A DNA stretch of 64,000 nucleotides from Leptobrachium leishanense. Its lineage: Eukaryota; Chordata; Amphibia; Anura; Megophryidae. Of this stretch, positions 22,670-33,189 are shown piece after piece; positions within the stretch are counted from its first letter, which is position 1; every line of letters begins with the position of its first letter. Where the stretch lies: NCBI GenBank assembly GCA_009667805.1, contig CM019063.1, positions 197,574,954 through 197,638,953 on the forward strand, given 5' to 3'. The translations under genes and the position numbers were made by a program. The notes below the pieces were generated by a model that saw only the letters and a program-made list of their open reading frames with translations, did not search any database and was not told the origin of the DNA.

Positions 22670-23240
22670 ACCCCCGACGATTGTTTTGGCCTTGTTTGGC
22701 CTTGACAGGAGGGTATAGCTGACACCCTCTGGCACATCGAGCAAGGGGTCCATGTCTGGATTACCCTGTAGACTTAAAGTGAGAAACAGAGAGGTTTATG
22801 AGGATCCTGAGAACGAGCAGCGCACTAGTGGTATGCTCTAAGGTGGGGCCCACTCAGGTCTCACAAGGTTTTAGCTAGATTGTGAGATTACATGGACAAC
22901 TGCTCCACATGCAAATCAGACTGCAATCACCCAGAAAGGGTGGCCAGTACTGAAATGCCAAGGAAGTCATCCTTGCACGAGAGGTGCAGCAACCCACTGC
23001 GATCATTTTGGTCTTTTTCGGCCTTGTCAGGAGGGTATAGCTGACACCCCTCTAGGCACATCGAGCAAGGGTTCCACGTCTGGATTACCCTGTAGAATTA
23101 AAGTGAGAAACAGAGAGGTTTATGAGGATCCTGAGAACAAGCAGCAACACTAGTGGTCTGCTCTACGGTGGGGCCCGCTCAGGTCTCACAAGGTTTTAGC
23201 TCGATTGTGCCATTACAGGGACAACTGCTCTATATGCAAA
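22670..23240 (-). mobile_element. Tandem pair of Penelope-like element tails (candidate)
   Basis: Two units (about 22672-22998 and 22999-23240) share TGAGAAACAGAGAGGTTTAT, GGTGGGGCCC and ACAAGGTTTTAGCT, about 85 percent alike by eye. On the minus strand both carry a degenerate hammerhead-like core (CTGACAA/CTGTCAA, a GGCC-GGCC stem, then AAAAC). Penelope-like elements commonly occur as tandem terminal copies carrying such ribozymes; assignment rests on that inference. Confidence 0.5.
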
Positions 23241-23319
23241 TCAGCCTGCTACACTCTTTACCTTTTACCAGGGTTCAATCCCGACAGTGACCCAGTTGCA
23301 GTTACAAGTTTTTATAAAA

Positions 23320-23440
23320 CGCTAGCAAGTTCCGTAGTGCTGTACAATGGGAGGCAGAACAACAAATATACATACAGGTGCAACACACGGTACAGTAGGA
23401 GAGGGGACTCTGCTCAAGAGCTTACAATCTAAATGGGTAA
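23320..23440 (-). repeat. L2-type 3' UTR fragment
   Basis: GTGCTGTACAATGGGAGGCA through GAGCTTACAATCTAAA resembles the region before the 3' end of the L2 copies in this window, in reverse orientation. Confidence 0.5.
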
Positions 23441-23524
23441 TACTCTTTCTTTGGAGGAAAACATCTATTGACGTATTTCCTTAATTTTCCCTTTTTTCCA
23501 TCTACTGTTAAATATACTATTTTT

Positions 23525-24420
23525 TTTAAAAAGTTTTTATTTATATAGCACAAGCACCAACATATTCAGCAGGGTTCAACAACGGGTACAATATAGACAG
23601 TGTTACAATTCATTGAGACAGAACAATATTTGACAAACCAACCCAAGAGAAAATGAGGGACGTGTTCCTGTGGTAATTTACAATCTAGAAGGGTTGGCCG
23701 GGTGAGAAACAGGAGGAGAGGACTGCAAGATGAGAGTGATGGACTGGATGGGGCAGTGAAGTGTATTAGTGAGTCGGGTGGTAGGCTTCCCTAAACACTA
23801 ATGTCTAAGGGAGCATTTGAAGGAGGGGAAATTAGGAGAAAGGCAGACAGTACAAAGAAGTGAGTTCCAGAAGATGGGGGCCACCCATGAGAAATCTTGC
23901 AGTCTAGCATGAGAAAGGGCGGTACGGGGAGAGGCTAGGCGTGGGTCACTGTTTGAACTTAGGGAGCGGGCTGAGATGTATTTGGTAATTAGTGAGGACA
24001 GGTAGTGGGAGCAGAGTCAGTGACGGCTTTGTAGGTCAGGGTGAGAATTTTTAATTTAATTCTGTAGTGGATGGGAAGCAAGTGAAGGAGCTCACAGAGA
24101 GAAGAGGCAGAGAGAGAGCTGCGGGTTAGGTGAATAAGCTTGACAGAGGCATTTAGAACGGACTGTAGGATGGAGAGGTGGGAGAGAGCGAGGCCAACTA
24201 GAAGATTGTTACAGTAGTCAGGGGATTATAGGGGAGTGGTTGAGTTGTTTGGTGGTGTTAGTGGTAAGAATTGTCTGAATTTTGGCAATATTACATAATT
24301 GGTAGCGGCAGGGGGAAGAGGGAGACTGCATGTGGGGGATAAAGGACAGAGCGGAGTCAAGTGTAACTTCGAGACAGTGAACCTGGCTTTATCGAGAGAG
24401 TGATTCCATCGACTGTGAAA
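23525..24420 (-). pseudogene. L2-type LINE, 3' end of ORF2 and 3' UTR
   Basis: On the minus strand the translation fragments contain LWNSL-like (FWNSLLCTVCLSP-FPSFKCSL) motifs typical of the extreme C-terminus of L2/CR1 reverse transcriptases, followed by GCTATATAAATAAA and an A-rich tail (T-run near 23520). Many stops and shifts. About 900 bp of a 5'-truncated copy. Confidence 0.85.
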
Positions 24421-24424
24421 GAGA

Positions 24425-24965
24425 ATATAACTCTTAATTCACAATGCGTCTACTGTAAAATAATTTGCAACTTTCAATGTGTCTACTGTGAAATATATGA
24501 TTTTAAAGATGATCCGTCGTAACTCGTAATGTGTCTTATATAACATACATTATTGTACAGTAAACCCTCCACTAGCAATGTCCATGATGTAAAATACAAT
24601 ATTGTGCAATAAATCCACAATTCCGGGATGCAAAATACACTACTGTACAGTAAATCCGTGACTTGCAATGCCCAGGATGTAAAATACCCTTTCATACAGT
24701 AAATCAGTAACTCGTTACTTGGAATGTGCATCCTGTACAATACATCATTTTACATATAACCCATAATGCGCAATGTGTGTACTGCAAAATAAACTATTTT
24801 ACAGAAAACTCGCAACTAGCAATGTGCTTACTGCAAAATACACTATTTTATAGTAAACTTGCTACTTGCAATGTGTGTACTATAAAAGCCAATATTACAT
24901 TTTAAATCAGTAACTCGCAATGTGCGTACTGTTACATACACTGCAAAATACACTATTGTACCAGT
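24425..24965. repeat. Degenerate satellite, unit about 49 bp
   Basis: About ten diverged units with CAATGTG-GTACTGCAAAATA and TTTTACAGTAAACTCGCAAC. It is AT-rich and unrelated to the other minisatellites of the window. Confidence 0.75.
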
Positions 24966-25317
24966 GGTCCTGCCTAATGGTCACACTCCTCTGAGGCCTG
25001 ATTTCAAAGGGTGGCTGAGGTGCATAATGTATTATGTGCTTGCCTACCACCAACTTTCAGCTGGGACTAATTACCAAACTCACCTTTTATCTTCAACTCC
25101 TTTTCTGGGGCCCTGGGTGCTCCAGATATCTGTGCCTACAGACACCTGTAACGAACCAGCATATTGAACATGGATAGACTAGCATCCATTTCTCATGATC
25201 ATATTCAAATTTATATTATCTGGGCCTGATCGAATTTTTGCAGATGATTTAATAAGCTATTTAGGACGAACCTGGTGTCTCATTTTAACCAAGCTGTCTT
25301 TCTAGTTTTTCTCCACC
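24966..25317. other. No recognisable feature
   Basis: Apparently unique DNA between a satellite and the foldback; nothing supported. Confidence 0.4.
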
Positions 25318-25331
25318 ACCCTCCTATTTAT

Positions 25332-27778
25332 CAAGAATTAGTGTCTGCGGAGGCGCTTACTGGATTGTTATTGTAGATAAGAGTGTGATGCCTACAAGGT
25401 ATTGCACATAAACCTCAATTAAATGTGCAAAAGTGATATGTGGTTAATAGGAAAGTCCGAGTGGCGCAATTTATTATTCAGATGGTTTTATGTATGGAAA
25501 TTGAATCCAGAAAATTGTCTTATGCCCATAAAGTGCTTATACCAGGCCTAAGTCTGCATTTTACACATTGATCACCGGCATGAAATAATGCTCTCCTATT
25601 GGTCAATGACTTCCGAGCTAGTGCAAATTCACAAAGTCATAAAAATTGACTGGGTTGACAAACTTCTAAAACAGACATAAAATAATTAGTTCTCCTATTT
25701 GGAAATATGTCATAAAATCACTCAAACCAATGTTTATATAAAGTGCATGTGCTCAAGTATATCTCCTATAACAAAGTGCAAAACACAAAAAGTGTCAAAG
25801 TGATATGCACCAGGATCAAGGAATGTCCTTCTATAAACCGAAATAGTTCATTAGTAGTACCTAAAACCATATAAAGTGCACGTGCAAAAGTGCAAATAGA
25901 TGGAAATATAGACCATATGATTGTCCGCAAGTCTCTTTATGGCATGAAGGTTGTGCTGTGGGATCCAATATCCTGCCTCCACAATTCCTTCTCTTCAGTG
26001 GGCAAATCTCGATGTAAATGCGAGGGGAGAGAGAGAAAACAACAATAGTGCAGACTGATTCAAACGAGTTTTTTGATGAGTGTATTGTAAAAAACTCACT
26101 CAGAAATTACTGAGCCCAAAATTCCCGGCTCTAAGGTTGAAGGGCTTTACACCATATGAGGGTGGCGCTCCCCTTCTTTAAATACTTCAGTCGGGTTCAG
26201 ATAGAGTAAACATAGAGAGTCAACGCTCCCATAGCGTAACACAATCGGTAAAAAAAGCACAGTATACTTGTGTTCTCAATTCACTCACCGATGTTGGAGC
26301 CTCGGATATATCAGGCTCTGCTTGTGGGCGAATAGTACTGGTTTGTTAGGTGAGTACCTGACCCCTCTTCCTCAGGATGTCTTTCAGCTCCAGTCTTTGG
26401 ATCAGCGTTGATGTCAGGGTGGGGGCAGGATGGGGGGGACCCCTTTCTTCAGGTGTGCTGGTTTCAGACTCTCTGCATCAGTCTGAGAGGGTGAAGATGG
26501 TGATTGAATATTTCAAAGAGCCTTTCCAGCTCTAAATTGTATGATTCTGGGTTGTTTGAGGCCACCCAACAGCCCTATGGATCTTCAATATCGGTGCAGG
26601 ATCTCCTCTCTCTTGTCTGTCTCCCCAGTCACACAATGTCAGGATCTGTTACTGTCAGCATCCATCCATGTATCATTTCGCGCAAGTGGCACCTTCTAAG
26701 ATGAGATTGCATTCGCCCACAAGCAGAGCCTGATATATCCGAGGCTCCAACATCGGTGAGTGAATTGAAAACACAAGTATACTGTGCTTTTTTTACCGAT
26801 TGTGTTACGCTATGGGAGCGTTGTCTCTCTATGTTTACTCTATTTGAGGCCGACTGAAGGATTTAACGAAGGGGAGCGCCACCCTCATATGGTGTAAAGC
26901 CCTTCAACCTTAGTGCCGGGAATTTTGGGCCCAGTAATTTGTGAGTGAGTTTTTTACAATACACTCATCAAGAAACTCATTTGAATCAGTCTGCACTATT
27001 GTTGTTTTCTCTCTCTCTCCCCTCGCATTTACATCGAGATTTGCCCACTGAAGAGAAGGGCACTCATATGGTGTAAAGCCCTTCAACCTTAGAGCCGGGA
27101 ATTTTGGGCCCAGTAATTTGTGAGTGAGTTTTTTACAATACACTCATCAAGAAACTCATTTGAATCAGTCTGCACTATTGTTGTTTTCTCTCTCTCCCCT
27201 CGCATTTACATCGAGATTTGCCCACTGAAGAGAAGGAATTGTGGAGGCAGGATATTGGATCCCACAGCACAACCTTCATGCCATAAAGAGACTTGCGGAC
27301 AATCATATGGTCTATATTTCCATCTATTTGCACTTTTGCACGTGCACTTTATATGGTTTTAGGTACTACTAATGAACTATTTCGGTTTATAGAAGGACAT
27401 TCCTCGATCCTGGTGCATATCACTTTGACACTTTTTGTGTTTTGCACTTTGTTATAGGAGATATACTTGAGCACATGCACTTTATATAAACATTGGTTTG
27501 AGTGATTTTATGACATATTTCCAAATAGGAGAACTAATTATTTTATGTCTGTTTTAGAAGTTTGTCAACCCAGTCAATTTTTATGACTTTGTGAATTTGC
27601 ACTAGCTCGGAAGTCATTGACCAATAGGAGAGCATTTTTTCATGCCAGTGATCACTGTGTAAAATGCAGACTTAGGCCTGGTATAAGCACTTTATGGGCG
27701 TAAGACAATTGTCTGGATTCAATTTCCATACATAAAACCATCTGAATAATAAATTGCACCACTCGGACTTTCCTATCA
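25332..27778. mobile_element. Large foldback element flanked by a 14-bp direct repeat
   Basis: Arms 25442-26333 and 26711-27781 are inverted and very similar over about 890 bp; the spacer 26334-26710 is 377 bp. The right arm has an extra 179-bp tandem duplication (26884-27062 and 27063-27237) that the left arm lacks. ACCCTCCTATTTAT occurs at 25318-25331 and 27779-27792 and may be a target duplication; in that case 110 bp to the left of the left arm belongs to the insertion. No coding sequence. Class unknown: foldback DNA transposon, or a retroelement with inverted terminal copies as seen for Penelope-like elements. Confidence 0.85.
26884..27237. repeat. 179-bp tandem duplication in the right foldback arm
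   Basis: Two nearly identical copies beginning CTCATATGGTGTAAAGCCC and ending CCACTGAAGAGAAGG. The left arm has only one complement of this unit. Confidence 0.92.
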
Positions 27779-27905
27779 ACCCTCCTATTTATGTCTTAGA
27801 CCAAGACGGTGGCTGATACCTACCCAAATATTCAACCTTTGTATTTCCATGTTATTGTTGTTTATTTTCTCATTAGTTAAAATAAGGAATATAAAAAGGG
27901 TTCTG

Positions 27906-28874
27906 TCAGGTCATAGCTATGGACGTTCTAGCTTGAAGTGCTGAACTATGTTTTGATAATAACTTCCATATTGTCTCTTTTACTTCCTTGTTCCTTAAGC
28001 AGTATATAATTGGATTAAGTAAAGGAGTAATTACCGTGTATATGATAGATATCACCTTATTGTAATTAACAGACTGTGCCCTGCTCGGTCTGGCATACAT
28101 GAATAGAGCAGCTGCATAAAAAATAATAACGACGGCAAGGTGGGAACCACATGTGGAGAAGGCTTTGTGTCGCTGACTGGGTGATGGTATTCTGAGAATG
28201 GTCATCAAAATACAGGTATAAGAAATAAATGTAAGCATAAGAGGGACAAGAAGAATGAACAAAGCAAGGACAAAGTCAACAAGCTCGACCACCCTCACAT
28301 TTGTGCAGGCAAGGTTGAGTATGGGGGAGATGTCACAGTAGAAATGGTTAATCTGCCCTGAGTAACAAAATGTAACGCTTGAGATATAGTAAACCTTGAT
28401 GAGAGATAAAAGGAAGCCAGTGAACCATGATCCAAATGCTAGGACAAGGCACGTATTCCAGTTCATGATCGTGATATAATGGAGGGGATTACATATAGCT
28501 ATGTAACGGTCAAAGGCCATAACGGCAAGCAGAACACATTCAGTACAGATCAGCGAAACGAAGAAGTAAAGCTGTGACATGCAAGCAGTTATTGAAATTT
28601 GTTTGCTTTCTGTCAGACATATAGCAAGCAGTTTGGGTACAGTAACACTAACATACCATATTTCTAGGAGGGACATTTGTCCCAAGAAGAAGTACATTGG
28701 CTTGTGTAGGTTTGAACTTGTCCATATAACAACAATTACCAAAATGTTTTCCACTATTGTCAGAATATAAGCAAATAAAAAGATAAATGAAAGAACAAAT
28801 TGAACAAATCGTGAAGTCTGGAATCCTAAGAGAAAAAAATTGATGCTAGTGGTCAAATTTACATTTTGCTCCAT
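27906..28874 (-). CDS. Odorant receptor, class II, OR6-like, intact (322 aa)
   Basis: Complete single-exon odorant receptor on the minus strand. Landmarks: N6-L-T glycosylation site; EN at 42-43 in place of the usual GN in TM1; PMYFFL at 59-64; Cys98; MAFDRYIAIC at 119-128; Cys170, Cys180 and Cys190 in extracellular loop 2 with the INHFYCDISP stretch; SY at 218-219; KAFSTCGSHL at 237-246; PLLNPIIY at 284-291. The segments CTECVLLAVMAFDRY and LVDFVLAL recall OR6B-type receptors of mammals (family knowledge). The C-terminal tail is about 12 residues longer than in the first receptor. The gene starts about 115 bp from the right edge of the 2.4 kb foldback, and its upstream side faces the hammerhead-containing repeat near 29.3 kb. 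No stop or frameshift is present, so it should encode a full receptor if expressed. Confidence 0.96.
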   Translation of the reverse strand: MEQNVNLTTSINFFLLGFQTSRFVQFVLSFIFLFAYILTIVENILVIVVIWTSSNLHKPMYFFLGQMSLLEIWYVSVTVPKLLAICLTESKQISITACMSQLYFFVSLICTECVLLAVMAFDRYIAICNPLHYITIMNWNTCLVLAFGSWFTGFLLSLIKVYYISSVTFCYSGQINHFYCDISPILNLACTNVRVVELVDFVLALFILLVPLMLTFISYTCILMTILRIPSPSQRHKAFSTCGSHLAVVIIFYAAALFMYARPSRAQSVNYNKVISIIYTVITPLLNPIIYCLRNKEVKETIWKLLSKHSSALQARTSIAMT

Positions 28875-29199
28875 TGCACCAGAGGCTCTGTTGTGAATGA
28901 AAATGATAATGTTAAAGATGATATAATAATTATACAGTAATATGGTATTAGAGCTGGAAAGAAAAACATTTTGTGTAAACTATTCTACTTTTCCTCTCTT
29001 CTAGACATTATTAAAATATTAGAATTTGATTATTTTGTATAAATACATGTGTCTTAATTGTCTTAATTAATATATCTCTTGTTGATGTTTTAATACTGAT
29101 GTCTAACTTCAGACCTATTTAGATTTCCACTCAACCTAATTTCTATTCATATCTAGAAGGATTTTCACAGAACTCTGGGTAAGACATGCAAATGATATC
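28875..29199. other. Upstream region of the second receptor
   Basis: AT-rich DNA with no recognised repeat. No promoter element or clear splice acceptor could be assigned. Confidence 0.35.
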
Positions 29200-29400
29200 T
29201 GTCTCACTTTTTTGCATCCTGGGTCTGTTTTCACACAGAACCCTTCAATCAATGCAACGCCATACTAGATGGCATTTTTTTAGCATAGATCAGGTTCATG
29301 CAACTGGTCAAAGCCACTTCTGGACAGCACTGTTTCAGGTTTATTGGACCCTCATCAGCAGAAGCTAGTCAAGACCAGTTGCAGTTGGATGCTTGGACCC
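29200..29400 (-). mobile_element. Retroelement tail carrying the hammerhead
   Basis: Reverse-strand sequence around the ribozyme, including GGACCCTCATCAGC, resembles the ends of Penelope-like elements. Boundaries and coding parts are not visible. Confidence 0.45.
29317..29364 (-). ncRNA. Hammerhead ribozyme motif, type I, complete core
   Basis: Self-cleaving RNA motif read on the minus strand. Inner stem I is CUUCUG (29364-29359) with CAGAAG (29322-29317). The core CUGAUGA occupies 29358-29352. Stem II is GGGU/ACCU (29351-29348 with 29340-29337, first pair a G-U) closed by a 7-nt loop. The second core GAAA is 29336-29333. Stem III is ACAG/CUGU (29333-29330 with 29327-29324) with a 2-nt loop. 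The unpaired C at 29323 is the predicted cleavage position, the GUC triplet. Beyond an internal loop an outer stem I of 11 bp (TGCAACTGGTC and its complement) extends the structure to about 29302-29382. Every invariant core base is present. It probably belongs to a Penelope-like or similar retroelement, where such ribozymes are known. Activity is not shown by sequence alone. Confidence 0.85.
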
Positions 29401-29469
29401 GTCGTGTAAATCAGTACTTACATGGGTTTGTGGTGGAGGGCACCTTATATTACTTATAACACATATACA

Positions 29470-30285
29470 GGGGCGGACTGACAACCAATGGGGCCCCCGG
29501 ACAATAGGAGTTCATGGGGCCCCTTTTGCCATGCCCACAGTAGGCCACACCCAAGCAAACCCCTCCCATCTAACGCACAACCTACATTCACATTGTTGTA
29601 GTAAAGAATTTATTTCCTCAAACAATTTTCAAAATAAGAATTTTAATGAGTTAATAAAATCCACTTAGGCCCCCAGCGAATTGAGGAACCATTGCACCCC
29701 TTCCAGACTTACAAACTGCCACTGCTCTGCTGCGGTAGCCATCACACACTCATGGCAGCTATAACCGAGGCACAGAAGGTTCCTGTGGCACACATGGGAA
29801 ACTGCCAATCACCTTTCAGGATTATAAAATACTGTACATAACTGATACACTTGTACACATTCCACATTACAGAGCTCCACAGCAATAACACTCACAGTAA
29901 TGTGCGGTGTGTATGAGCGTATCCTAGAGCATCAAAAGCAATAAAATTCATGGTAATGGGCAGTGCATATAATCATACACAGAATCCACACTAATAAACT
30001 CTCACAGAAATAGGCAGTGCCTATAAGCATGTACAGGATCCACAGCAATGACTGATGTGTATGAACAGGCACAGAATCCACAGCACAAATGTGCAGAGTG
30101 TATGAGCTTATTACAGAGCTCCACAGCAATAAAATTCACAGCAATAAATCTCACAGTAATGTGCAGTGTGTATGAGCATATCACAGAGCTCCACAGCAAT
30201 AAAACTCACGCTCATACACGCCGCACATTACTGTGAGTTTTATTGCTGTAGAGTATTGTGATACGCTCATACACTGTCAGGTACC
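29470..30285. mobile_element. hAT-like fragment with minisatellite
   Basis: Left end CAGGGGCGGACTGAC followed by GGGGCCCCCGGAC and, after about 400 bp, a minisatellite also found near 2516-2625. No right end with a matching duplication was found. Confidence 0.5.
29868..30280. repeat. Minisatellite, unit about 55-60 bp
   Basis: About seven units containing GAGCTCCACAGCAATAA and CAGTAATGTGC. The last unit (30210-30260) is inverted, making a hairpin with the one before it. Confidence 0.85.
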
Positions 30286-30479
30286 AGAGTGCAGGGCGAG
30301 GTTGCAAACCCAAAATGCAGTGATGCCACGGAAACTGCATACGGGAAACAGGAGTTTATTGCAAGGATCAGGTATATGGCAGATATGAGTCCAGATAAAG
30401 TCATGAGGTGGGCAATACTGGAATGGGGCTGACCAGAGGAATATGCGAAGCTGGGAACATCTTGCGTGAATACCTGCAT

Positions 30480-30567
30480 TAATTTACATGCGATAACGTT
30501 TAACGCTGCGCGCAAAAAATATTGCGCTCCGCGTACGAATTTACGCGGAGAATGTAATAGAGCCCTT
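30480..30567. mobile_element. Family W element, right-end fragment
   Basis: GCGATAACGTTTAACGC through GAGAATGTAATAGAGCCC matches the right end of the 17.1-17.8 kb element. Confidence 0.6.
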
Positions 30568-30649
30568 ACTCTTTAATAAGGGGAAATTCTAGGCAAAAAC
30601 TGGAGGGGACAAAAGGGGTTAATTTTTAAGCCTCTTGAACACAACCAGT

Positions 30650-31569
30650 CCCCCCCCACCTCTTCTTGCCTTTTTTTTTTAAAGTGTGTTTTTTTTTGTA
30701 GAGACCTTTTTATTATTACTCATAGGACCTTATATGTTAATTCCAGACATTTACATCCAGTAGTTTTTTGCAAACAGCGTTTCAAATTTGACACTTTAAT
30801 CTTTTTTTTGTTGTTTTTTTTAATCCCGTTTGTTGGCTTGTCAATTTTTTCTGGCGGCTGGTCGGTGATGTGTTCGGCGGATCATCGGCTTTTTCCGTAT
30901 GCGTTCTGCGAGTTTGCAGCGGCTTATTGGATCCGATTCGATAATTTATCGGATCGGATACGAAAATTTCTGCGGATTAAAAAAAAATAATCCCGTTTTA
31001 ATTCAATTTCTAATAAACCGTTGATTATAATATTATGCAGTAAAAAGTCTCTTTATGTATAGATTTTTTAGGCATTTTTCGGTATCTTTTCGCTACAATA
31101 GTTTTTTCTTTTTTTTTAATCGTTTTTTCTTTTTTCTGTAACAGTACTTTTTATTATCATTCATTGGATCTTATATGTAAATTTCAGACATATTCATTCT
31201 GTAGTTTCTTTGCAAACAGCGTTTCACTTTTCAAACATTCAAGTGTACTGTTCTGTTTTTTTTTTCACTCCGTTCGTCTGCGGTGTCGGCTTTTTTTTTT
31301 TCTCACTCCATTCGTCTGCGATGTGATCGGCGGCGTGTTCGGTGGGGTTAATCCAGATGTTTTTGCGGGTTTCGGTGTGCATTCGCCGGGTTTTGTGGTG
31401 AGTGTTCGGCGGGTTTGCGGCGGCTTTTCCCTGCACTAAGATGGCCCTGTGGTGCTTGCTATATACACCGCAGGGTCACCGAAATGGGATCGCCAAATCA
31501 CACCGAATTGAAGAGAACGAAAAGTCACCGAACGTGTGGTGACTTTTCGATTCTCTTTGAATTACCCTG
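30650..31569 (-). mobile_element. Family A element(s), reverse orientation
   Basis: Right end GATTCTCTTTGAATTACCCTG with the CGAAAAGTCACCG hairpin, and the AAAAGTCTCTTTATGTATAG landmark at about 31044. GTGTTCGGCGGATCATCGG and CGGCGTGTTCGGTGGGG occur as two partly repeated blocks, so two truncated copies may be joined. The left end is lost. Confidence 0.65.
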
Positions 31570-31611
31570 CATGTTTTTGTGTTGCTTACTAATGTTATAT
31601 TTTAAGATATA

Positions 31612-32680
31612 CAGGGTTATTCAGAGAGAGGTGAAAACCAGGAGAATGACTGGAGAAGTGAAAACTCTAGCAGGGTTATTCAAAGAGATTCAAAAAGTCA
31701 ACACACGTTCTGTGACTTTTCGTTCCCCGCACTTCGGGGCGATTGAGTGATCCTAGTTCGCAGACCCTGCAGTGTATTCAGCAAGCACCACAGGGCCCCC
31801 GTAGTGCAGGGAAAACTCGCCACAAACACACATAGCACTCACCGCAAAACCCGACGAACACTCACCGAAACCCGCAGAGACAGCTGGATTAACCCCGCCG
31901 AACACGCCAGAGAAACCCGACTAGCCGCTGATCACAGGGCAGAGCAGCCGCCGGAAAAAGTCGACACGCAGACGCACGAGGTGAAAAAAAAAACAGTACG
32001 CTTGAAAGTTTGAAAAGTGAAACGCTGTTTGCAAAAAAACTACTGAACGAAAATGTCTGATATTTACATATAAGATCCAATGAATGATAATAAAAAGGGC
32101 TGTTACAGATAAAAGAAAAATCGATGTAAAAAAAAACAGAAAAAAGTTTGCCTAAAAGATCCAAAAAAATCTATGAATAAAGAGACTTTTTACTGCAGAA
32201 TATAATATTAAATGGTTTATTAGATATTGAATTAAAATGGGAATATTTTTAACATTGAAGCCTATGGGATTCTCTTGAATAAACCTGATGAATGAAACCA
32301 CCGAACAGCAGGGCAATTCGGCAACTTTTCCTCAGCTGTTTTGTGTTCTCTGAATAGACAAAGCAGCTTCTCTATGGGGGTTTCACTGCCCTCGAACAGG
32401 CACCGAACAGGCACAGTATGTGCAGGCAATTCGCCAACATTTGGCGACCTGCCTGCTCTCTGAATAGCCGAATGGCCAGGAAAGGTAACCGAACGCTGAA
32501 TTTCAGTGTCCGGTTACATTTCGGGGCCAGATCGACTCTCTTTGAATAACCCTGTAGGTCAAAATAGACAAACCAGAAAAATTTTCTTATTTATCTCACT
32601 TTCCAAATCGACTATTTGGTCTAGATTGTTCTCTTCTCCTGCCAATTCTCCTGAGTTTCACCTCTCTCTGAATAACCCTG
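31612..32680. mobile_element. Family B MITE split by a family A insertion
   Basis: Family B ends CAGGGTTATTCAGAGAGAGG are inverted, with ATA duplicated at 31609-31611 and 32681-32683. The left part is 31612-31670 and the right part 32558-32680. Together they equal the intact 168-bp copy at 42136-42303. Confidence 0.9.
31671..32554 (+). mobile_element. Family A element, complete 884-bp copy with TAG duplication
   Basis: Inserted in the family B MITE: TAG at 31668-31670 is repeated at 32555-32557. The intact B copy shows the unoccupied site TCTAGGTCAAAAT. Both subterminal hairpins are present. This defines the family as making 3-bp target duplications. Confidence 0.93.
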
Positions 32681-32946
32681 ATAGTTTAACATGTTGATGC
32701 TAAATGAATAATAAAAATAGGTTTGAAATACATGTTATGAAATATTTTTCTTCTTCTAAACATGACAAGATTATTTTAAACATTAGTTGCCAATTATACA
32801 ATTACAATTGGTCTAATATTAACATTTTGGTCTGACTAATTTTGAGATCATTTTTATTTCTCTACCATTTCACCACTTACAGGTCTATTCCGTAAAACCT
32901 TGTACGTATGTATGTATGATATTGTAGTATATAATTGAAAGACTAT

Positions 32947-33186
32947 CAGGTCTATTCACTAAAGGTGAAAATCTGGAGAATTGGCAGAAGAAGTGAAAAT
33001 TGTAGCAGGGCTATTCAGAGAAAGGTGAAAATCAGGAGAACTGTCAGGAGAAGGGAACAATCTAGACCAAATAGCCAATTTGGAAAGTGAGATAAATGGG
33101 AGAATTTTTCTGGTTTGGCTATTTTAAGCTAGAATTTTCACTTCTCCCGTCATTCTCCTGAGTTTCACCTTTATCGAATAGACCTG
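32947..33186. mobile_element. Family B MITE, compound copy
   Basis: Outer left end CAGGTCTATTCACTAAAGG, then at 33006 a second left end CAGGGCTATTCAGAGAAAGG placed after ATTGTAG. That is the same internal position at which the family A element entered the copy to the left. One shared right end at 33186. Confidence 0.8.
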
Positions 33187-33189
33187 ATA

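Noticed and set aside
22800..22960. Possible small nuclear RNA gene (GAGGTTTATGAGGATCC)
   Set aside because: Short resemblance to U4 only; no Sm site or full-length match, and the unit is a dispersed tandem repeat.
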